64,000 nucleotides of DNA from Lachnospiraceae bacterium (lineage in GTDB: Bacteria > Bacillota > Clostridia > Lachnospirales > Lachnospiraceae). The notes beneath the pieces were generated by a model, which saw nothing but the letters and a program-made list of their open reading frames with translations, ran no database searches and was not told where the DNA came from. Below, piece by piece: positions 47,634-56,585 of this stretch. The stretch lies in assembly GCA_910576125.1 (NCBI GenBank), contig CAJTHM010000003.1:62001-126000 (forward strand), in the 5' to 3' direction. The stretch's first letter is position 1; each line of letters begins with the position of its first letter. The position numbers and the translations under genes were made by a program.

Positions 47634-48647
47634 ATGGCAGTAAGAGTAGCAATCAATGGTTTTGGCCGTATTGGCCGTCTGGCATTCAGGCAGATGTTTG
47701 ATGCTGAAGGGTATGAGGTAGTTGCTATCAACGATCTGACCAGCCCCAAGATGCTGGCTCACCTGTTGAAGTATGACTCTTCTCAGGGCAAGTACAAATA
47801 TGCTGATTCCGTAGTGGCAGGCGAGGACAATATCACCGTAAACGGCAAGACCATCACTATCTACAAAGAGGCTGACGCTTCCAAGCTTCCCTGGGGCGAG
47901 CTGAAGGTTGACGTTGTTCTGGAGTGCACAGGCTTCTATACCTCCAAGGACAAGGCATCCGCACACATCACCGCCGGTGCGCGCAAGGTTGTTATCTCTG
48001 CTCCTGCAGGAAACGATCTTCCTACCATCGTATACAATGTAAACCATGACACACTGAAGGCTGAGGATACCGTTATCTCTGCTGCTTCCTGCACCACCAA
48101 CTGCCTGGCTCCCATGGCGAAGGCCCTGAACGACTTCGCTGCTATCCAGAGCGGTATCATGACCACCGTGCACGCTTACACCGGCGACCAGATGATTCTG
48201 GACGGACCTCAGAGAAAGGGCGATTTGAGAAGAAGCCGCGCAGGCGCCTGCAACATCGTTCCCAACTCCACCGGCGCTGCAAAGGCTATCGGCCTTGTCA
48301 TCCCTGAGCTGAACGGCAAGCTGATCGGCTCCGCACAGCGCGTACCTACCCCTACAGGCTCCACCACCATCCTGGTAGCGGTTGTCAAGGGCGAGGTCAC
48401 CAAGGAAGGAATCAATGCCGCTATGAAGGCTGCCGCAACCGAGTCCTTCGCTTACAACGAGGATGAGATTGTATCCTCCGATGTCATCGGCAGCACCTAC
48501 GGCTCCATCTTCGATGCGACCCAGACCATGGTTTCCAAGATGGAAGACGGCAACTCCCTGGTACAGGTTGTTTCCTGGTATGACAATGAGAACAGCTACA
48601 CCTCTCAGATGGTTCGTACCATCAAGTATTTCAGCGAGCTTGGCTAA
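47634..48647 (+). CDS. gap: Glyceraldehyde-3-phosphate dehydrogenase
   Basis: A 337-residue enzyme converting glyceraldehyde-3-phosphate to 1,3-bisphosphoglycerate with NAD. The N-terminal fold has [14 protein letters not shown]. Catalytic Cys lies in [12 protein letters not shown] (about 150-161), and the C-terminal part has [12 protein letters not shown]. The codon bias is strong, as expected of an abundant protein. TTAGGAGGGAACTAAA precedes the ATG. It heads gap-pgk-tpiA. Confidence 0.98.
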   Translation: MAVRVAINGFGRIGRLAFRQMFDAEGYEVVAINDLTSPKMLAHLLKYDSSQGKYKYADSVVAGEDNITVNGKTITIYKEADASKLPWGELKVDVVLECTGFYTSKDKASAHITAGARKVVISAPAGNDLPTIVYNVNHDTLKAEDTVISAASCTTNCLAPMAKALNDFAAIQSGIMTTVHAYTGDQMILDGPQRKGDLRRSRAGACNIVPNSTGAAKAIGLVIPELNGKLIGSAQRVPTPTGSTTILVAVVKGEVTKEGINAAMKAAATESFAYNEDEIVSSDVIGSTYGSIFDATQTMVSKMEDGNSLVQVVSWYDNENSYTSQMVRTIKYFSELG

Positions 48648-48656
48648 GTGTGGGAA

Positions 48657-48695
48657 GAAGTTCTAAGGCCGCATAGTACACGGCCTTAGAACTTC
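48657..48695 (+). terminator. 15-bp perfect hairpin after gap
   Basis: GAAGTTCTAAGGCCG (48657-48671) pairs perfectly with CGGCCTTAGAACTTC (48681-48695), with a nine-base loop. No T tract follows, so RNA stabilisation or processing is as likely as termination. Confidence 0.6.
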
Positions 48696-48724
48696 CAGGC
48701 TTGCACCGATTCAACGACCTATAG

Positions 48725-48749
48725 GGGTCCGGTCTTAAGGACCGGGCCC
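48725..48749 (+). terminator. Terminator-like hairpin before pgk
   Basis: GGGTCCGGTCT pairs with GGACCGGGCCC around a TAA loop (two wobble pairs), followed by TGTTTCAATTT. It may attenuate transcription into pgk. Confidence 0.6.
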
Positions 48750-48798
48750 TGTTTCAATTTATGATGTAATATAATGTAAAATGGAGGTACTGGAAAAA

Positions 48799-50022
48799 AT
48801 GGGCTTGAACAAGAAATCCGTTGATGACATCAACGCAAAGGGAAAGAGAGTTCTGGTAAGATGTGATTTCAACGTTCCTTTGAAGAACGGCGAGATTACC
48901 GATGAGACACGTATCGTGGCAGCTCTGCCTACGATTAAGAAGCTGATTGACGACGGCGGCAAGGTAATCCTCTGCTCCCATCTGGGCAAGGTGAAGGAAG
49001 GCCCCAACGAGAAGGAGTCCCTGGCGCCTGTGGCCAAGAGATTGTCCGAGAAGCTGGGCAAGGAAGTCGTATTCGTGGCTGACTACAACGTGACCGGCGA
49101 AGCGGCTACCAAGGCTGTGGAAGCTATGAACGAGGGAGATGTGGTTCTGCTTCAGAATACCCGTTTCCGCGGCAAGGAAGAGACCAAGAACGGTGAGGAG
49201 TTCAGCAAAGAGCTGGCTGATCTGGCTGATTTGTACGTATGCGATGCCTTCGGTTCCTCCCACAGAGCCCATGCGTCCGTTGAGGGCGTCACCAAGTGCA
49301 TCACCGCAAAGGGCGGCGAGAACGCGGTAGGCTATCTGATGCAGAAGGAAATCAATTTCCTGGGCAACGCGGTGGAGAACCCCGTAAGGCCTTTCGTGGC
49401 TATCCTGGGCGGCGCGAAGGTTGCCGACAAGCTGAACGTCATCTCCAACCTGCTGGAGAAGTGCGACACCCTGATCATCGGCGGCGGCATGGCTTACACC
49501 TTCTTAAAGGCAAAGGGCTATGAAATCGGCAATTCCCTGGTGGACAATGAGAAGATTGACTACTGCAAGGAAATGATGGAGAAGGCCGAGAAGCTGGGCA
49601 AGAAGCTGCTGCTTCCCGTGGACTCCGTCACAGTTGCAGGCTTCCCGAATCCCATCGATGCCCCTGTGGAAGTACAGAACTATGATGTGGAGAACATGCC
49701 TGCGGACAGAGAGGGCTGCGATATCGGGCCTAAGACCGCTGCCATGTACGCCGAGGCTGTGAAGAGCGCTAAGACCGTGGTATGGAACGGGCCTATGGGC
49801 GTATTCGAGAATCCCACCCTGGCGGCAGGCACCATCGCCGTGGCCAAGTCCCTGGCTGAGACAGACGCTACCACCATCATCGGCGGCGGCGATTCCGCGG
49901 CAGCCGTGAACCAGTTGGGCTTCGGCGACAAGATGAGCCACATCTCCACCGGCGGCGGCGCATCCCTGGAGTTCCTGGAGGGCAAAGTCCTTCCCGGCGT
50001 TGCAGCGGCGGATGATAAATAA
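48799..50022 (+). CDS. pgk: Phosphoglycerate kinase
   Basis: A 407-residue enzyme making ATP from 1,3-bisphosphoglycerate. N-terminal [11 protein letters not shown], the middle HRAHAS and the C-terminal nucleotide site GGGDSAAAV (about 365-373) are present. The start at 48799 (MGLNKKS) fits the family and has GGAGG about twelve bases before it; an ATG at 48781 has no ribosome site. Confidence 0.97.
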   Translation: MGLNKKSVDDINAKGKRVLVRCDFNVPLKNGEITDETRIVAALPTIKKLIDDGGKVILCSHLGKVKEGPNEKESLAPVAKRLSEKLGKEVVFVADYNVTGEAATKAVEAMNEGDVVLLQNTRFRGKEETKNGEEFSKELADLADLYVCDAFGSSHRAHASVEGVTKCITAKGGENAVGYLMQKEINFLGNAVENPVRPFVAILGGAKVADKLNVISNLLEKCDTLIIGGGMAYTFLKAKGYEIGNSLVDNEKIDYCKEMMEKAEKLGKKLLLPVDSVTVAGFPNPIDAPVEVQNYDVENMPADREGCDIGPKTAAMYAEAVKSAKTVVWNGPMGVFENPTLAAGTIAVAKSLAETDATTIIGGGDSAAAVNQLGFGDKMSHISTGGGASLEFLEGKVLPGVAAADDK

Positions 50023-50082
50023 GAGAAGCGGCGCATTCCCAGGGTGCAAGGCTCGCAACGCCGTGTGTTGCAGCAGATGATA

Positions 50083-50142
50083 AAGCCTGAAGGAAATCTA
50101 AGCCAGCGAAGTATGCTGGCTTAGATTTTCCAAGTCAGGCTT
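50083..50142 (+). terminator. Nested long hairpin between pgk and tpiA
   Basis: AAGCCTGA (50083-50090) pairs with TCAGGCTT (50135-50142). Inside, AAATCTAAGCCAGC (50094-50107) pairs perfectly with GCTGGCTTAGATTT (50115-50128). No terminal T run follows the outer stem, so processing or partial termination is possible. Confidence 0.6.
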
Positions 50143-50191
50143 GGTATCGCACATATTTTTTAAATATAAAGAAAAAAGAGGTATAGGTATC

Positions 50192-50941
50192 ATGGCAAGG
50201 AAGAAGATTGTAGCCGGAAACTGGAAGATGAACATGACTCCCAGTGAGGCTGTGAAGCTTTGCGGCGAGTTGAAGGATTTGGTAAAAAGCGATAGCGTGG
50301 ATGTAGTCTACTGCGTGCCCGCAATCGACATCGTGCCCGTTGTGGAGGCCGTGAAGGGAACCAACGTGGCTGTGGGCGCTGAGAATATGTACTTCGAGGA
50401 GAAGGGCGCTTACACAGGCGAGATTTCCGCGGCTATGCTGAAGGATGCGGGCGTGAAGTATGTCATCATCGGTCACTCCGAGAGAAGGGATTACTTCAAG
50501 GAGGATGACGCGCTGCTGAACAAGAAAGTGAAAAAGGCCATTGAGGCAGGCCTGACCCCGATTCTGTGCTGCGGCGAGACTCTGGAGCAGCGTGAGATGG
50601 GCGTGACCATGGACTGGATTCGTTTCCAGATTAAGTCCGATTTGGTGGGTGTGACCGCGGATCAGGTGAAAGAGATGGTCATCGCCTATGAGCCTATCTG
50701 GGCCATCGGTACAGGCAAGACCGCGACCACGGAGCAGGCCCAGGAAGTCTGCAAGGGCGTCCGTGACTGCATCGCCGAGATGTATGACGAGGCTACCGCT
50801 GCTGCGGTGCGCATCCAGTACGGCGGCTCCGTGAATGCCGGTAACGCGGCAGAACTGTTCGCGCAGCCGGACATCGACGGCGGCCTGGTGGGCGGCGCGT
50901 CACTCAAAACTGATTTCGGGCGGATCGTCAACTATAAATAA
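50192..50941 (+). CDS. tpiA: Triosephosphate isomerase
   Basis: A 249-residue TIM-barrel enzyme interconverting dihydroxyacetone phosphate and glyceraldehyde-3-phosphate. Lys12 lies in GNWKMN, His in GHSERR (about 93-98), and catalytic Glu in [11 protein letters not shown] (about 163-173), with the phosphate-binding QYGGSVN near the end. The ATG at 50192 fits the family start [14 protein letters not shown]. Last host gene before the AT-rich element; its 3' end is intact. Confidence 0.98.
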   Translation: MARKKIVAGNWKMNMTPSEAVKLCGELKDLVKSDSVDVVYCVPAIDIVPVVEAVKGTNVAVGAENMYFEEKGAYTGEISAAMLKDAGVKYVIIGHSERRDYFKEDDALLNKKVKKAIEAGLTPILCCGETLEQREMGVTMDWIRFQIKSDLVGVTADQVKEMVIAYEPIWAIGTGKTATTEQAQEVCKGVRDCIAEMYDEATAAAVRIQYGGSVNAGNAAELFAQPDIDGGLVGGASLKTDFGRIVNYK

Positions 50942-51117
50942 GTAGCAAAGCGCACAATAAAAGGCACTAGATATAGGAAATAAAACCCCTATATCTAGTG
51001 TTTTTTCGTGCGCTATTACCTATATACTTCTGTTTCAAAACGTCTTATAATGTATGTAATGCTACTTATAAATGCTACTTTAAGGGTGATTCAAGTAGCA
51101 GTTTTAAAAAAGTAGCA
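50940..51117. repeat. Five copies of AAGTAGCA/TGCTACTT near the integrase
   Basis: AAGTAGCA occurs at 50940-50947, 51093-51100 and 51110-51117. The inverse TGCTACTT occurs at 51060-51067 and 51073-51080. Paired spacings of 13 and 17 bases and mirror orientation suggest integrase arm-type sites. Confidence 0.6.
50949..51014 (+). terminator. Nested terminator after tpiA
   Basis: CACTAGATATAGG (50965-50977) pairs with CCTATATCTAGTG (50988-51000), followed by six Ts. An outer stem AGCGCAC (50949-50955) / GTGCGCT (51008-51014) encloses it. A strong Rho-independent terminator. Confidence 0.85.
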
Positions 51118-51147
51118 GTTGAAATATTTTGAAAGGAGTATATAAAA

Positions 51148-52554
51148 ATGGCAAATTACAGGAGAGCGAATGGAGAGGGATATGTCAGAAAAATAGATAA
51201 GAATAAATATGAATGTTCCATCCAAAGCAAATATATAAATCCAAAAACAGGTAAAATAAAACGAATTAAAAGACAGGGTACAACAGAGGAAGAAGCTAGG
51301 AAAAATTGCAAGATGGCAGTTAAGGCTTGGGAAAAAAGCATTGAATCGGGTAAAGATGAAAAGGTATTGAAATCTAAGACATTCGGACAATATATGGAAG
51401 AGTATATTGAGGAAGAAGCTAAGAAAGATTTAACTGCATCAGGTTATCATTCTTATATATCAACAATGAGGAACAATTTCTATACATTCCACATTGCAAA
51501 TTTACAGTTGCATATGCTTAATGCGGAAGAGTTCAGAAAATATTATAATAATCTTGTTGAGGTTAAAGCAAAAAAGACCGCATTGTTACCGAGACAGCTT
51601 TGCATCAGGTGTTGTCAATGGTTAGTAAATCGGTCACTGCTTGCAGAAAACTATGCAGACCATTATTTCTTTGATAAAGAAGTAATTGATGAATATGATA
51701 ACAAGGTTGCGGAGCGAGAGAGGAACAGGAAAAAGATTTTTACAACAGAAGATATTCAGAAGTTTTACTATGCTTATAAGAATAATATGGGGCAGTACCC
51801 CGCTCTTGTACTTTTTCTCTTAGAGACAGGCCTGAGGGCTTCAGAGGCAAGTGCTTTAAGAAATGATAATATAGATTTAGAAAATAGAATAATATGGGTA
51901 AGAGAAACACAGGCAATAAGATTTAAAGATAATGATAAAAATAGCGGTGGAGTGGAGTATTATACAAAAGTTCCTAAAAATAAAACAGAGCGAATGATTA
52001 TTATGAGCGACTTATGCAAGGAAGTTGTTCAGTACATGCAGGAACAGACAAAGCTACAATGTAAGAATAACCCCGATAATCTCTTGTATCCTACTTTTAG
52101 AAATGGCAAGCGGAGAAGTCTTTCAAGCATGGAAGTATGTTTCAAAGATTTATGTGATAAGTTAGAGATTGATAGGGATGTGCGGTTGACAAAGACAGGA
52201 CAGATGAAAGGATTATGTTTACACAGCTTGCGACATACAATGGATTCAATCGCCAACAGTGCAAAGGGAGCAAATATAGTCAATACTGCACTCATGCTAG
52301 GTCATAATGTTGTTCGCACCGAGGAAGTATATACTCATGCGACAGTAGAGGGATTAAAGAGTATTGTAACCCCCTCACAGGCGGTTTTAGAGGATTATGT
52401 TAAGGATTCCACCGATTCCGCCCCTACACAGATAAAACCCCTAGAATCGCCCCACAGCGAGCCACAGGGGGCAAATAAACCGCCTGAAAGCATGTCGGAA
52501 CAGGACAAGGAACTATATGAAATGTATCTGAAATTAAAAGAGAAGTTTGGTTGA
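51148..52554 (+). CDS. int: Tyrosine-type site-specific integrase
   Basis: A 468-residue phage-family integrase. An N-terminal AP2-like arm-binding region (ANYRRANGEGYVRKID) and a SAM-like core-binding domain (about 75-170) precede the catalytic domain. The catalytic residues are Arg in LETGLRASEA (about 232), His-x-x-Arg in HSLRHT (about 353-358), His in LGHNVV and the nucleophile Tyr in EEVYTHA (about 397). It recombines the element with the host attachment site. Low GC compared with tpiA. A charged tail follows the Tyr. Confidence 0.93.
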   Translation: MANYRRANGEGYVRKIDKNKYECSIQSKYINPKTGKIKRIKRQGTTEEEARKNCKMAVKAWEKSIESGKDEKVLKSKTFGQYMEEYIEEEAKKDLTASGYHSYISTMRNNFYTFHIANLQLHMLNAEEFRKYYNNLVEVKAKKTALLPRQLCIRCCQWLVNRSLLAENYADHYFFDKEVIDEYDNKVAERERNRKKIFTTEDIQKFYYAYKNNMGQYPALVLFLLETGLRASEASALRNDNIDLENRIIWVRETQAIRFKDNDKNSGGVEYYTKVPKNKTERMIIMSDLCKEVVQYMQEQTKLQCKNNPDNLLYPTFRNGKRRSLSSMEVCFKDLCDKLEIDRDVRLTKTGQMKGLCLHSLRHTMDSIANSAKGANIVNTALMLGHNVVRTEEVYTHATVEGLKSIVTPSQAVLEDYVKDSTDSAPTQIKPLESPHSEPQGANKPPESMSEQDKELYEMYLKLKEKFG

Positions 52555-52582
52555 AAAAGGGAGGAAATTTCCTCTCTTTTTT
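52554..52582 (+). terminator. Terminator after the integrase
   Basis: AAAAAGGGAGGAAA folds back on TTTCCTCTCTTTTT, followed by more Ts, directly after the stop. Confidence 0.65.
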
Positions 52583-52669
52583 GTTTAAATTGGAATAAAA
52601 AATATTCATTTTTATAGAATAGTAATGTATAAAAAATATTTATTATACTAGAAAGGAGCAGAGAGAAAT

Positions 52670-53074
52670 ATGAATATAAATTCATTCAAAAGAAAAAGAA
52701 AAAAGGAAGTTGAAAATTCAAATTATAGAGATTCATTCCATATTACTATTATTAATAAACTAAGAGATTTTTTAAATTACTATGGAATTAAATATAAAGA
52801 AATAACAATAAATAGAAAAGTAGAAGAATATGGTTATGGATATTATAGTGTATGCCATCCAGATTATATGTATATTTTACAAATAAAAGAAATGGATTAC
52901 ATAAGTTATTTAGCTTTAAAAGATTTAGAGAAAAATCTAATAAAATATGTATTTAAAGATGATTCTTTTTATGTTTTAAGAAATTTTATTATTTATGATG
53001 AAGAAGAAGAATATTATTATGATGGTTGGTGGGATCATTATTATAATCCTTCTATTGCTTTTAAGAAAAAATAA
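52670..53074 (+). CDS. Unknown AT-rich phage protein
   Basis: A 134-residue protein with a basic start (FKRKRKKEVEN) and a tyrosine- and aspartate-rich tail (EEEEYYYDGWWDHYY). I recognise no domain. The A/T content is very high even for this element. AGGAGCAGAGAG precedes the ATG. It sits between the integrase and the DUF262 gene. Confidence 0.6.
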   Translation: MNINSFKRKRKKEVENSNYRDSFHITIINKLRDFLNYYGIKYKEITINRKVEEYGYGYYSVCHPDYMYILQIKEMDYISYLALKDLEKNLIKYVFKDDSFYVLRNFIIYDEEEEYYYDGWWDHYYNPSIAFKKK

Positions 53075-53121
53075 ATTTACATATTAGCACTCTTATTTCT
53101 AATGTTCGACAAAAATATTTA

Positions 53122-53150
53122 TTGACAATTAGATGAAAAACAACTATATT
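53122..53150 (+). promoter_or_regulatory. Consensus promoter before the DUF262 gene
   Basis: TTGACA (53122-53127) and TATATT (53145-53150), spaced 17 bases. The gene starts 98 bases downstream, so the shared leader element at 53173-53231 lies in the transcript. Confidence 0.65.
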
Positions 53151-53172
53151 AGAAATAATTATATATATGAAA

Positions 53173-53231
53173 TTTTGAATATACAATAAATATGATACAA
53201 AATAAAAAGGTTAGCTTTTTGGCTATTATTT
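53173..53231 (+). promoter_or_regulatory. Leader element shared with the ArdC-like gene (copy 1)
   Basis: TATACAATAAA, then ATAAAAAGGTTAGC-TTTTT-GGCTATTATT. A second copy precedes the ArdC-like gene at about 56501-56561, with TAGT/ACTA in place of TAGC/GCTA. The shared parts imply common regulation. Confidence 0.5.
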
Positions 53232-53247
53232 AGAAAGGAGACAGATT

Positions 53248-54486
53248 ATGTCAGAATTTGAAAACAAGGTAAATGAGGAAATCAAGGAAGAAGTAAAACA
53301 GGAAGAAATCAAAGTAGAACATAAGCAGGAGGAAGTAAAGGAACCTGCAGGAGCGGAGCAGGATGCACCAAAGGAAGAACCTGAAAAGGGCGAAGCAAAG
53401 GCAGAAACTAAGAAAACTGCATCTAAAAAGACAACAGGCAAGAAAGCAACAGAGAAAAAGGCAGCGGACAAAAAGGAAACTCCTAAGAAAGAAAAGCAGG
53501 AGAAAAAGCAGGAAGAAAAGCCTGAACTTCCGCCTATTGAGTTTAAGGCACTCGCAAGCAGTAGCAAGAACACAGCAATTCATTCTTTGATGTTGCAAAT
53601 CAAGAACAACAAGCTGAATCTCAACCATGAGGTACAAAGAAAAGGTTCACAATGGAAATTGGAGAACAAGGTGAAACTACTTGAAAGTATTGTCAGCGGA
53701 GTTGTTGTCAATGCGATTGTGGTTGCGGAAATGGATGGTAACAAATTTTGTTTAGATGGTAAACAGAGATTAGAAACATTATTCAGTTATTGTTGCGATC
53801 CTAATGATTCAAGATTCAATCCGAAACTTAAACTGTTCGGAAGAAGCTATGCGGAACTGGATGATGCGACAAGAGATTTGATTGATGGAGCAAACATTAA
53901 TGTAATCTCATATGCGAACTGTTCGGAGGAAGATTGTTTCAGATTGTTTGAGGTATACAATAATGGTGTTTCTTTGAGTTCAGCGCAGAAATCAAAGAGT
54001 TACTTATCAGTTGAACTTATCAATAAGATTAATGGATTGCTTAACAGTGTATTCATCAAGGATAAGTGCAACATAACCATGGGGCAGTCACTCAAAGAAG
54101 AGGATTTAATGACAGTTATTCAGTCCTGCATGATTGCAAGCGGTTTCAACTTTAAGAGTTTCAATAATGCTGAATCTAACAGATACCTTAAAGAGACTGA
54201 TTCAGATTCCATTATAGCAACTCTTAACATTATCGAAGAACATATTCAGATTTTGGATGGAATTGTTGCGGACAAGGAGAAGAACCTCAAAAAGATTCAT
54301 CTTCCTATGATTCTTGCTTGTGCGAATGATTCAGAAGCATTTGCGGATAAGCTGCGAAACTTCCTCGAAAATTATGACAATGAAGCGGAACAGGAGATTC
54401 AGAATTATAAGAATCTGTATTGCCAGGGTTCGACCTCACAGAAAGCACAGGTTGAGGGGAGATTGAATTTTTGGAAAAATTTCTAA
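53248..54486 (+). CDS. DUF262-domain protein with Lys/Glu-rich N-terminal tail
   Basis: A 412-residue protein. The first ~93 residues are almost all Lys, Glu, Ala and Thr, with KK-rich repeats (KKTASKKTTGKKATEKKAADK) like histone H1 tails. Residues ~95-260 are a DUF262/ParB-like fold with DGKQRLETL (about 171-179), as in GmrS/SspE-type proteins. A helical C-terminal part follows. DUF262 proteins often act as nucleotide-driven nucleases in phage defence. No HNH domain is seen, so the nuclease half is missing or separate. AAAGGAG precedes the ATG. Confidence 0.75.
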   Translation: MSEFENKVNEEIKEEVKQEEIKVEHKQEEVKEPAGAEQDAPKEEPEKGEAKAETKKTASKKTTGKKATEKKAADKKETPKKEKQEKKQEEKPELPPIEFKALASSSKNTAIHSLMLQIKNNKLNLNHEVQRKGSQWKLENKVKLLESIVSGVVVNAIVVAEMDGNKFCLDGKQRLETLFSYCCDPNDSRFNPKLKLFGRSYAELDDATRDLIDGANINVISYANCSEEDCFRLFEVYNNGVSLSSAQKSKSYLSVELINKINGLLNSVFIKDKCNITMGQSLKEEDLMTVIQSCMIASGFNFKSFNNAESNRYLKETDSDSIIATLNIIEEHIQILDGIVADKEKNLKKIHLPMILACANDSEAFADKLRNFLENYDNEAEQEIQNYKNLYCQGSTSQKAQVEGRLNFWKNF

Positions 54487-54514
54487 CTGATTTACAAATA
54501 ATTTGTATTATGAT

Positions 54515-54555
54515 ATACTCTTCACTGGAACAGGTGGAGAGTATATTTTTGTTTA
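54515..54555 (+). terminator. Terminator after the DUF262 gene
   Basis: ATACTCTTCAC (54515-54525) pairs with GTGGAGAGTAT (54534-54544) with one wobble, followed by ATTTTTGTTT. Confidence 0.75.
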
Positions 54556-54568
54556 AAGGAGATAGAAA

Positions 54569-55297
54569 ATGTCAGAGAATAATAAAGGAAAAAGTTTGGA
54601 TAAAGTAGCTGAAGAAATAACAAAAGGAGTATATTTAGAAATGCTTAATGGTTCTATTAAGCGAAAATCTAAAAAAGAAATACAGGATAAAGCAGAAGAG
54701 TATAGAAATAAAAGCAATAATAATGGTATTAGATATATTAATGATGATAAGTTAGTTAGAAAACCTAAAAGGGTTATGGCAAAAATTACAAAAGAAGAAT
54801 TATGGGATATAATGTTAAAAAATGCAGATAATGAAAATGATAAAAAAACAGTTTTACAACTTGCTATTGATAAATGCAAAATTGATTTAGAAACAATATA
54901 TGTTGAAGATAAAGATTTGACTTATGATGAAGATATTAGACCTATAGATATTGTTGGAACTCCTTTATTTGATTTGCAAGAAATAGATGGATATACATTT
55001 TTTGGGTTAGAAATAGGAGTTTTAAGTTCCGCTTTTTGTATCATATATTATGATGGTGAAAAACTTAGAGGTTATTATCCTTCATGTGGTAACTTGATAA
55101 ATTTAGATTTTAATTGTATATTGGGTTTAGAGGAAGAATATGGAAGTAGGCACTTTGAGGAATATGAAGAAGATGAATATTATGATTTAGATTTATCTGA
55201 TATATATTTATCAAAATATAATTTAAGTAATGACAACTATGGATATAATTGGGAACTTATCGAAAAAGATATAAAAGCTATGTTTGAATTAAGGTAG
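54569..55297 (+). CDS. Unknown acidic phage protein
   Basis: A 242-residue protein. A basic, charged N-terminal half (about 1-75) is followed by an acidic, tyrosine-rich C-terminal half (FEEYEEDEYYDLDLSDIY). A small hydrophobic stretch near 150-165 is not a membrane helix. No family recognised. TTAAAGGAGATAG precedes the ATG. Convergent with the next gene, with which it shares a terminator. Confidence 0.6.
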   Translation: MSENNKGKSLDKVAEEITKGVYLEMLNGSIKRKSKKEIQDKAEEYRNKSNNNGIRYINDDKLVRKPKRVMAKITKEELWDIMLKNADNENDKKTVLQLAIDKCKIDLETIYVEDKDLTYDEDIRPIDIVGTPLFDLQEIDGYTFFGLEIGVLSSAFCIIYYDGEKLRGYYPSCGNLINLDFNCILGLEEEYGSRHFEEYEEDEYYDLDLSDIYLSKYNLSNDNYGYNWELIEKDIKAMFELR

Positions 55298-55319
55298 AGG
55301 GGCTAACACCCCTCTTTTT
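55296..55319. terminator. Bidirectional terminator between convergent genes
   Basis: AGAGGGG (55296-55302) pairs with CCCCTCT (55309-55315), loop CTAACA, followed by Ts. It overlaps the last codons of the minus-strand gene. Confidence 0.75.
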
Positions 55320-55620
55320 CCTGCATTTCTCTTACAATTTCTTCAAAGTCAATTCTATCATCAAAATCTTTATACTTTGAAAAATCATCAACAAATTGAT
55401 TTATAACTATTTTGCAAACAGCAAATATCAAAGTTCTTTCATTAACATTTTTATAGTTTCTCTTAATAACCTCTTTTATTTGTTCTGTATTCATAAATCG
55501 AAAACATTCAAGAGTTTCATCTTTTAAATCTTTTTTCAATGTTTCAATTAGTTCTTCATCAAAAATTCTTTCATCTTCTTTCATTCTTTTTTTATATTTG
55601 TATTTTTCAATAAAATTCAT
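55303..55620 (-). CDS. Unknown small helical protein, minus strand
   Basis: A 105-residue, mostly helical and highly charged protein (MNFIEKYKYKKRMKEDERIF; later MNTEQIKEVIKRNYKNVNERT). No family recognised. The ATG at 55620 follows AGAGGG by seven bases. It is one of two minus-strand genes in the element, and a palindrome sits on its promoter, so a regulatory or lysogeny role is possible but unproven. Confidence 0.6.
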   Translation of the reverse strand: MNFIEKYKYKKRMKEDERIFDEELIETLKKDLKDETLECFRFMNTEQIKEVIKRNYKNVNERTLIFAVCKIVINQFVDDFSKYKDFDDRIDFEEIVREMQEKEGC

Positions 55621-55980
55621 AAACACACCCTCTTTCGGGTACTATTGTAACACAGGTTACAGAATTTTACTATATGTAGTTTGTTGTAAAAAATAAAGGA
55701 CTTTCTATAAGAAAATCCTTATTTTTATTTATATTAATCTGTTTCACATCTGATTCCAGATCGGGAATGTCATTCTCACATATTCAATTTTAAAGTTTGA
55801 AATCTTTTTTCTCTTTAATCTCTTCCTGCTTAATTCCTGCAATACTCCTGCTAAATTTACTCAAAAAAGTAACCTTGATATTTTTATACATTTATTATTA
55901 TATATAAAAATATTTTCAAATATAAGTTATATTTTTGAAAGTGATATATAGAATAATATCACAAAGGGGGCAGAAAAATT
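55621..55980. promoter_or_regulatory. 360-base control region, no long gene
   Basis: Holds the palindrome TGTAAC-ACAG-GTTACA (55646-55661) overlapping a minus-strand -10 (TACAAT, 55649-55644); a two-way terminator-like hairpin (55696-55706 with 55710-55720); and, at the right end, GTGATAT (55941-55947) paired with ATATCAC (55956-55962) just before the ribosome site of the next gene. I see no further gene. Confidence 0.5.
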
Positions 55981-56154
55981 ATGAAGCTAAAATTTAAGAA
56001 TAAGAATCCTACTACACAAAACCATTACATATGGTTATTCAATAATGACAATAGACTTATAACAGTTTGTAAAGATTTTTTAGAACTAGAAAATAGAATG
56101 AAACAAGAACTTGAAAAGAGAGAAAGGAGAAAAGAAAATTATGAAAAAGAATGA
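55981..56154 (+). CDS. Small 57-residue phage protein
   Basis: ATG preceded by AAGGGGGCAG at good spacing; the product starts MKLKFKNKNPTTQNHYIW and ends in a Glu/Arg/Lys-rich helix. No family recognised. It overlaps the following gene by 14 bases, which supports translation of both from one message. Confidence 0.6.
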   Translation: MKLKFKNKNPTTQNHYIWLFNNDNRLITVCKDFLELENRMKQELEKRERRKENYEKE

Positions 56155-56449
56155 AGAAAATTTATATGAAATTAATGATAGAGAGTTTGATGAAATATTA
56201 AATATTACAGAAGAACAGATGAACAAGCATCCTGAAAATGCGGAAAAAATTTTAATGGAATTTTGTCATATGATGTTGAGAAATGAAAAGATAACAAGAT
56301 ATGATGCAATTCTACTTTTTAGTAAAAAATTTGGAATATCTGAATCAGAATTATTTAAGAAATATCATTTAAAAGTAGATGCAATGTATTTAAGAAATCA
56401 AAATCAAAAAGAATTTATAAAAATTAAGAGGGGAGGAAAATTCAAGTAA
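56141..56449 (+). CDS. Unknown small phage protein
   Basis: A 102-residue charged protein (MKKNEENLYEINDREFDEIL). The C-terminal part (AILLFSKKFGISESELFKKYHL) might be a helix-turn-helix-like segment, but this is weak. The ATG at 56141 lies inside the end of the preceding small gene, with AAAGGAG upstream. Its terminator at 56448-56477 ends the short operon. Confidence 0.6.
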   Translation: MKKNEENLYEINDREFDEILNITEEQMNKHPENAEKILMEFCHMMLRNEKITRYDAILLFSKKFGISESELFKKYHLKVDAMYLRNQNQKEFIKIKRGGKFK

Positions 56450-56477
56450 GAAGAGGAATAAAACCTCTTCTTTTTTT
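56448..56477 (+). terminator. Terminator after the small-gene pair
   Basis: AAGAAGAGG (56448-56456) pairs with CCTCTTCTT (56464-56472), followed by a T run. Confidence 0.8.
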
Positions 56478-56500
56478 ATTTTAAAATATTTATATTTAGA

Positions 56501-56561
56501 ATTTTCCGATTATACAATAAAAATGTAATACATAAAAAGGTTAGTTTTAAAGACTATTATT
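56501..56561 (+). promoter_or_regulatory. Leader element shared with the DUF262 gene (copy 2)
   Basis: TATACAATAAA and ATAAAAAGGTTAGT, then GACTATTATT: the same blocks in the same order as 53173-53231. The short stem TAGT/ACTA replaces TAGC/GCTA, a compensatory change. Confidence 0.5.
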
Positions 56562-56585
56562 AAACAGGTAAAGGAGAAAAGGACT

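Noticed and set aside
48781..48798. ATG at 48781 as the pgk start
   Set aside because: No ribosome site precedes it, and the family begins at the next ATG.
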